The position numbers were made by a program, and so were the translations under genes. From positions 120,691 to 184,690 of the forward strand of contig CAZCCZ010000001.1 of assembly GCA_964497495.1 (NCBI GenBank): DNA of 64,000 bases, given 5' to 3'. Each line of letters opens with the position of its first letter. Within the stretch, counting starts at the first letter, position 1. The stretch comes from CAXXOK01 sp964497495. Lineage in GTDB: Bacteria > Bacillota > Clostridia > Christensenellales > Aristaeellaceae. The notes beneath the pieces are model-generated. The model did not search any database. It was given only the letters and a program-made list of their open reading frames with translations, and was not told the DNA's origin. This document shows positions 59,888 through 64,000 of the stretch, piece by piece.

Positions 59888-60328
59888 TTACTCTTTTACA
59901 GGTATCATGATATCCAGAATGTTCTTCGCTTTATACTGTTCTATGAAGGGAAGTGACCAATCAATCACATCTTCATATTTCCCAATAAGAAGCCCATAAG
60001 CAGGGCCAATCTTTTCATAGAGTTTTGGAGGTTCAAAATTAAGTCGCAGTCTCATATAATCCCCTCCCTCAAACTCGAATTGATCCAGTCCGTAGGTTTC
60101 TCCATTATCTTTATCCAGAACAAGAGAACACACTCTATATACTTTGCTGTCATCATAATCCAGACCGTACATCTTTCGGCCGGATAATGACGGAAAGTGA
60201 GCTTCAAACTTCGGCCATGCTTTCCTTTGGCTTTCAGGATCATTAGCGACTTCCATATAAAGAAATTGCATTTTTTCAACTCTTTCCTTCTGGATTGTTC
60301 CTAACTCGGTCTTTATCATTTTTTCCAT
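59888..60328 (-). CDS. Small GyrI-like effector-binding protein
   Basis: A 146-residue protein that looks like a free-standing GyrI/AraC effector-binding domain: GLDYDDSKVYRVCSLVL in the middle and FEGGDYMRLRLNFEPPKLYEKIGPAYG near the end, resembling the ligand-binding half of its neighbour. Such proteins bind or sometimes hydrolyse toxic compounds. AAGGAGG stands eight bases before ATG 60328. It is 33 bases upstream of the AraC gene and overlaps no other gene. Confidence 0.7.
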   Translation of the reverse strand: MEKMIKTELGTIQKERVEKMQFLYMEVANDPESQRKAWPKFEAHFPSLSGRKMYGLDYDDSKVYRVCSLVLDKDNGETYGLDQFEFEGGDYMRLRLNFEPPKLYEKIGPAYGLLIGKYEDVIDWSLPFIEQYKAKNILDIMIPVKE

Positions 60329-60332
60329 AGTA

Positions 60333-61259
60333 TCATCCTCCTTCGTATTGAATACATAGTTTTTTGAATTGCTTATCAAGTTCTGAAATTTTGATTAGAG
60401 TATTTGATAACCCTTTATAATCATCTTTCATGCTATCCAAATGCGCTTGTCCAAAAAGATCAGCCATTTGTTCTTTCAGGTCTGCTTTTTTGCGGTCATG
60501 TTCTTTAAGAAACCTGCTCAAATAAATATTCCTCACAGCGGCAAGGCGAAAACTAAAGAACTGATGGATCTGTTTCTGTTGCTGGTTTAATCCATTTTCT
60601 CTTATCGAATTTGCATATTGTTCTATGACATTTGCATCGCCTTGTTCATACCGCTTTTTCATTATCACAGAGATATCATGATAGATTTCTTTTGCCTCTG
60701 GTTCTCTTATGCGCGCAAAATTTCCCCACATGGAAAAGGCTCCTCTTTTATATGCAACACCCTCTGCCGTCCATGCCTTTACAAAGTCCCCAAACTTCAT
60801 TTTCATACAAGGATATCCTGCTGGATCATGCAGATAAACTTGCCCCTCATAGAAGCCATAGGCACAGACAAAATGATCGACACCCCTCTGGTAAACACAG
60901 TTTGGATTGTAAGTCAAATATCCCATATCTAACGGCCCTATTACAACGGAGCCATTTTTCAAAAGATGCTGTAGCTTCTTTTGAATATCATCAATGCTAA
61001 AACCATCTGATTCTTTAATAAAGAAATCCTCATGTTGAAACCCAAGAATACGTAAACAATTATTAATAGATATATCCGGCAGTCCATTGTCAAAAAAGAC
61101 TAATGGATGCTTTACATTGTTGTCTACAAAACTTGCACCATTTCCCATAACCATCAACGCTTCCAGGTACTCAGGTGAAAAATGGAAACCGTAGGAATTG
61201 AATGCCATAGCGAGGGAGTTAGTATAACACAATGGGACATCTCCGAAATATAAATCCAT
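60333..61259 (-). CDS. BtrH N-terminal-domain protein
   Basis: A 308-residue protein. The first 200 residues have the cysteine-peptidase-like pattern of BtrH and relatives: CYTNSLAMAFNSYG at the start and DHFVCAYGFYEGQVYLHDPAGYP with the conserved His and Asp. BtrH moves an acyl chain from a carrier protein to an aminoglycoside in butirosin synthesis; related proteins of unknown function are common in Bacillota. The last 100 residues are charged and helical. AAAGGAGG precedes the ATG. It is the first gene of the three-gene module. Confidence 0.8.
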   Translation of the reverse strand: MDLYFGDVPLCYTNSLAMAFNSYGFHFSPEYLEALMVMGNGASFVDNNVKHPLVFFDNGLPDISINNCLRILGFQHEDFFIKESDGFSIDDIQKKLQHLLKNGSVVIGPLDMGYLTYNPNCVYQRGVDHFVCAYGFYEGQVYLHDPAGYPCMKMKFGDFVKAWTAEGVAYKRGAFSMWGNFARIREPEAKEIYHDISVIMKKRYEQGDANVIEQYANSIRENGLNQQQKQIHQFFSFRLAAVRNIYLSRFLKEHDRKKADLKEQMADLFGQAHLDSMKDDYKGLSNTLIKISELDKQFKKLCIQYEGG

Positions 61260-61401
61260 ATTGCAACCTCCTTTCTGCGCTTATTATAATCGATCGTTTT
61301 ATCTTTTACCCTATATTCTCCGTACCAAAAAAATCGTATAGGGACACCTTTCGTTTGGTGCGATAGACATTGTTCTTGACTTATACAGAAAGCCGGGGGT
61401 G

Positions 61402-62148
61402 TCAACTATGGGCAATGCCCGCTTGTACTAATCGTTGATAGATTCCGGCAAAGACGAAGTCTGGAATAGAACGCTTCGCCGAAAATGCCTTGGTGTGCTC
61501 ATCGGAGGCACGGCTCATATTGAAAACGTCCTGCGTGCACGGTTCCTCCGCACTTGGAGCATAGGTTATATGCTCGACTACGATCGAGGCTTTCTGCTTG
61601 TTGATGATGCCGACAACCTTGGAGATGAACTCTTCGGGATTTGCGCGGAACAGCCACAATTTATCCTTGTTAATGCCTGTGAGAATAGCCGTTGCCGTGC
61701 GGCGGGTCAGTGTCGTGCCTTCGGCAATTTCCCCGATAAGGTCATAATCGGCAAAGCTATCCTGTGTCCGGTCGAGTTTTTTTGTTTCAGTTTTTTCGAT
61801 ATTAAAGTCAGTGCCTTCCTGCTCGCCCTTGGTGAGGGTGTAAGGCAGCTTCGCAACACGGGGTTCGATGTTAATAACCTCGATTGACTTCTTGATGAGC
61901 TCGGCACCATCGAACTCACAGGTATATGCGTACCGCTTGTTAATGCGCTCCCACAACTTTTTGAAGTCCTTCCAGTTCTCATTTAGCGGGTTCTCCGTGA
62001 CTTTCGTATTGTGACCGTCGGACGAGAATTCAATGTTTTTATTTGCACTCCAAGCCTGTATTGTCGCATAATATTTGAAATCGGATTTGGTAGGGTCTGC
62101 TTCGCCTAATCCATCAAACGCCACATAAGTTCCTGTTCTGTTTGCCAT
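61402..62148 (-). pseudogene. Fusion scar: TIR-type protein start joined to type III restriction Res fragment
   Basis: A 248-codon open frame with AAGGAGG before its ATG. Residues 1-41 (MANRTGTYVAFDGLGEADP, then KSDFKYYATIQAWSANKNIEF) match the start of TIR-like DUF1863 defence proteins. From residue 42 the sequence changes to an internal part of a type III restriction enzyme Res subunit (LWERINKRYAYTCEFDGAEL, EIAEGTTLTRRTATAILTG, NPEEFISKVVGIINKQKA). It then ends early in a foreign tail (AGIYQRLVQAGIAHS). Neither parent is functional: the TIR catalytic region and the Res helicase and nuclease motifs are missing. The joint is near base 62026. Confidence 0.72.
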
Positions 62149-62240
62149 AATTAATACCTCCTTATTCACACCAGAAGAGCCATACATACAGTTCCCGAGA
62201 GTTTGAGTAAAATATCTGTGTCATACAAAATCTCATGTTT

Positions 62241-63005
62241 TCATAGGGCATTGCATCTTTTTTTGATGGTTTTACCAAACTGTTCCTCGGCGATACAGTT
62301 GAGTTGTTCCACAATCTCTGAGAACTCGCAGTTCAAATCAAGCGTTTTAACGCTGATTTTATTACCGCTCATTTGATATACATTGTCCGGCTGCACGGTT
62401 TCGTCTGTTCGGGCATACAGGAGCATACCCGATACCTCGTGGGGTTTTCCGGCAAGCTCCGCCTCTTTGTTCTTCACATAAGTAAAGATTTGATAGAGAT
62501 TGCCAGAATGCAATGTATGAATATCGTACTGCACCTGCGTTGTATGCGTGTAGTATTTCGCGTCGATGATCAACACTTTTTCCTTATGAGAAAGCATAAT
62601 ATCACTCTGCATGACTGGCAGCATTGTTCCGTCACCATCGTCTAAAGCCCACGGGATTTGTGATGCGCTGGCGCTTATCGCCGGATACTCCTTGATGTAA
62701 TACTCCAGAATAAACTTCTCATACAAACGGCTCATCCGCTGCTCATCTATGAAGGACGCAAGTTTGTATTCTCCTGAATCGGTAGTCAAGAGCATACCTT
62801 GCAGTATCAATTGGCAGAGACTGATGAGCATACGATAGGTCTGGCTATTGCGCTGGAAGCGTATGGACGACCATTTGATAGCTGTCGGGTCTACCGTGTC
62901 GACATTCGAGAAGAACAACATTTCTTTCTTGAGGGCATCTTTATGCCTGAATAAGCAATACCGTAACCCTTCAAGCTCACCAGTCTGGAGGGTTTCTATG
63001 TCTGC
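62241..63005 (-). pseudogene. mcrC: McrC, 5'-truncated
   Basis: A 254-codon frame that opens after an in-frame stop (63006-63008) with no start signal; the first ATG lies at residue 29. It matches the C-terminal two thirds of McrC, the nuclease subunit of the McrBC system that cuts modified DNA: YRMLISLCQLILQGMLLTT, FIDEQRMSRLYEKFILEYY, ASASQIPWALDDG. The PD-(D/E)xK residues are intact (MQSDIML, then LIIDAKYY). The N-terminal region that contacts McrB is lost, and no mcrB is present, so it is almost surely inactive. Confidence 0.75.
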
Positions 63006-63323
63006 TCAATTTACCATGAATTTCAGGCGACCGCTATTAAGTAGCGGTCGAGCGTGATGCAACGGATCACAATCCGCTACACACCGCTTTTCTAACCGAT
63101 AGCTCGTCAAAAAAACCTGTGCTTTTCAAGGAAACAGCGCGGGCAGCAGCACGAACCATCAGAGCAGATAAAATATGAAATAATTTACAGGAGCATACCT
63201 GTGGGCAACCGTGCTCACAAGTACGTTCCTGTTTTTTTGCTTGCAGTTATATCATGCTGCCGAGTTCCGTCGCTTATTTTTCATTTTCAGATTTCAACAA
63301 TCACGAAATGGAGGACAAGCCCT
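63006..63323. other. Region between the mcrC remnant and the sigma-like gene
   Basis: About 320 bases without a gene. It contains a perfect nine-base-pair hairpin at 63028-63050 (CGACCGCTA, loop TTAAG, TAGCGGTCG) exactly where the mcrC homology ends, which may mark a recombination joint. No T run follows it. Confidence 0.4.
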
Positions 63324-63773
63324 ATGGCGAAGTACCAGAAAAAGACGAATTACCGGGAGAAGTATCCCGGTGTGAGCAAAGAAATCATTGAGGTTTTAGA
63401 AAAGAGCGACCGTCAGATGGAATACCTGCAGTATGACATCAAAGCCGAGCGATGCCGAATCGATTCCACCAGCGGAACTGTTACATATCTCCCCAGCCGA
63501 GAAGACTCATACGAACGGCTTCTGGAGGGAAACAAGCAGTTTCCCTCCGATGACGAAGATGTGGACGATGCCGCGATTAAGGCCGTGATGATCGAAAAAA
63601 TGCTAACCTGCCTCAAGCGTCTCAGCCCGGAAAAACAGAAGTTGATTACCGCTCTGTTTTTTGATAATAAAAGCGAGCATCAGGTGTCCAGAGAAACTGG
63701 TGTTCCACAGCGGACCATTCACGACCGAAAGATAAAAATCTTGGCGAAATTAAAAAGACTCATGAATGAATGA
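63324..63773 (+). CDS. Sigma-70 region-4-like protein of an integrative element
   Basis: A 149-residue protein beginning MAKYQKKTNYREKYPGVSKE. The C-terminal 70 residues form a sigma region 4 helix-turn-helix (LKRLSPEKQKLITALFFDNKSEHQVSRETGVPQRTIHDRKIKILAKLK). Region 2 is absent or not recognisable. Proteins of this kind are common in conjugative and integrative elements of Clostridia, where they are thought to control element genes. GGAGG precedes ATG 63324 by nine bases. Confidence 0.8.
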   Translation: MAKYQKKTNYREKYPGVSKEIIEVLEKSDRQMEYLQYDIKAERCRIDSTSGTVTYLPSREDSYERLLEGNKQFPSDDEDVDDAAIKAVMIEKMLTCLKRLSPEKQKLITALFFDNKSEHQVSRETGVPQRTIHDRKIKILAKLKRLMNE

Positions 63774-63781
63774 AGCTCTCG

Positions 63782-63814
63782 GCTCCCCCTCGCTGCATAA
63801 AGGCGAGGGGGAGC
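63782..63814. repeat. Perfect GC-rich hairpin after the sigma-like gene
   Basis: GCTCCCCCTCGC pairs with GCGAGGGGGAGC over 12 bases around a nine-base loop, 9 bases after the stop. It may terminate transcription (TATCCTTT follows) or be a dispersed palindromic repeat. The remaining bases to 64000 are AT-rich and show no gene. Confidence 0.6.
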
Positions 63815-64000
63815 TATCCTTTGGAGATGATAGTAAAATAGGGACAATTAGTATTGTTCGTATGGTAATGTAGAACATGGCGAGTGCGGCACAACTCCGA
63901 GGAACACCTGAACATGACGTGGGGTCAAAACGTTTGCTGGTTTGATTGGGAAATGATTTTTTCAATAAGGAAAAAGTAATTATTTTTTTATGCTCACCAT

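Noticed and set aside
63750..63965. 71-codon open frame on the minus strand near the window end
   Set aside because: It is produced by the palindromic repeat and overlaps the end of the sigma-like gene; no start signal.

Overview
The window reads as chromosomal DNA from an anaerobic Gram-positive bacterium of the Bacillota, most likely a Clostridia-type gut organism. The clues are an L27 protein made with a cleavable N-terminal extension next to its protease Prp, a YesM/YesN-type two-component system, a LoaP-like NusG paralogue, a tyrosine-kinase/PHP-phosphatase polysaccharide system, LytR-CpsA-Psr and VanZ proteins, and oxygen-sensitive radical enzymes. Most of the window is GC-rich; from about 58.5 kb to the end it is clearly richer in AT and looks acquired.

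Layout. 0-1.2 kb: end of an ABC exporter. 1.5-3.6 kb: tRNA-Ala, then rplU-prp-rpmA and a DUF554 membrane protein. 3.8-5.9 kb: a LysR regulator divergent from a two-gene chromate-type transporter. 6.1-11.3 kb: a beta-helix protein, an anaerobic sulfatase maturase and a GH29 fucosidase. 11.5-16.8 kb: a small secreted protein, a K+-independent-type H+-pyrophosphatase, a DUF368/PopT undecaprenyl-phosphate translocase, a Pit phosphate permease and its DUF47 partner. 16.9-39.2 kb: one polysaccharide locus of about 20 genes, all on the minus strand, starting at a Wzz/tyrosine-kinase fusion and ending with VanZ and an LCP ligase. A NusG-family antiterminator (LoaP-like) lies inside it, with predicted terminators before and after it. 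39.5-53.2 kb: a candidate structured RNA, then a glycan-use locus in which a solute-binding protein, two permeases, GH51, a glycyl radical enzyme, its activase and GH2 are transcribed leftward, with the controlling response regulator and histidine kinase transcribed rightward. 53.5-58.2 kb: three homologous secreted proteins that I cannot assign, arranged around an ECF sigma factor and a membrane-anchored DUF4179-type anti-sigma factor. 58.4-64 kb: an AT-rich accessory segment with short direct repeats at its edge, gene remnants, an AraC/GyrI-like plus BtrH-like module, a scar ORF joining a TIR-type protein to a type III restriction Res subunit, a truncated McrC, and a sigma-like gene typical of integrative elements.

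How the parts fit. The polysaccharide locus encodes chain initiation (sugar transferase), elongation (five glycosyltransferase-like proteins), modification (acyl and pyruvyl transfer, radical SAM, phosphatase-superfamily proteins), export (flippase, polymerase, Wzz/kinase/phosphatase) and attachment to the wall (LCP). The nearby PopT would recycle its lipid carrier. The glycan-use locus looks like a sensor-controlled arabinoside uptake and breakdown system with an unusual glycyl radical step. The strongest candidate for an undescribed system is the sigma/anti-sigma operon with three secreted paralogues. Next are the LoaP-controlled leader architecture and the fused defence-gene scar. All family assignments come from reading motifs by eye; no database search was run.
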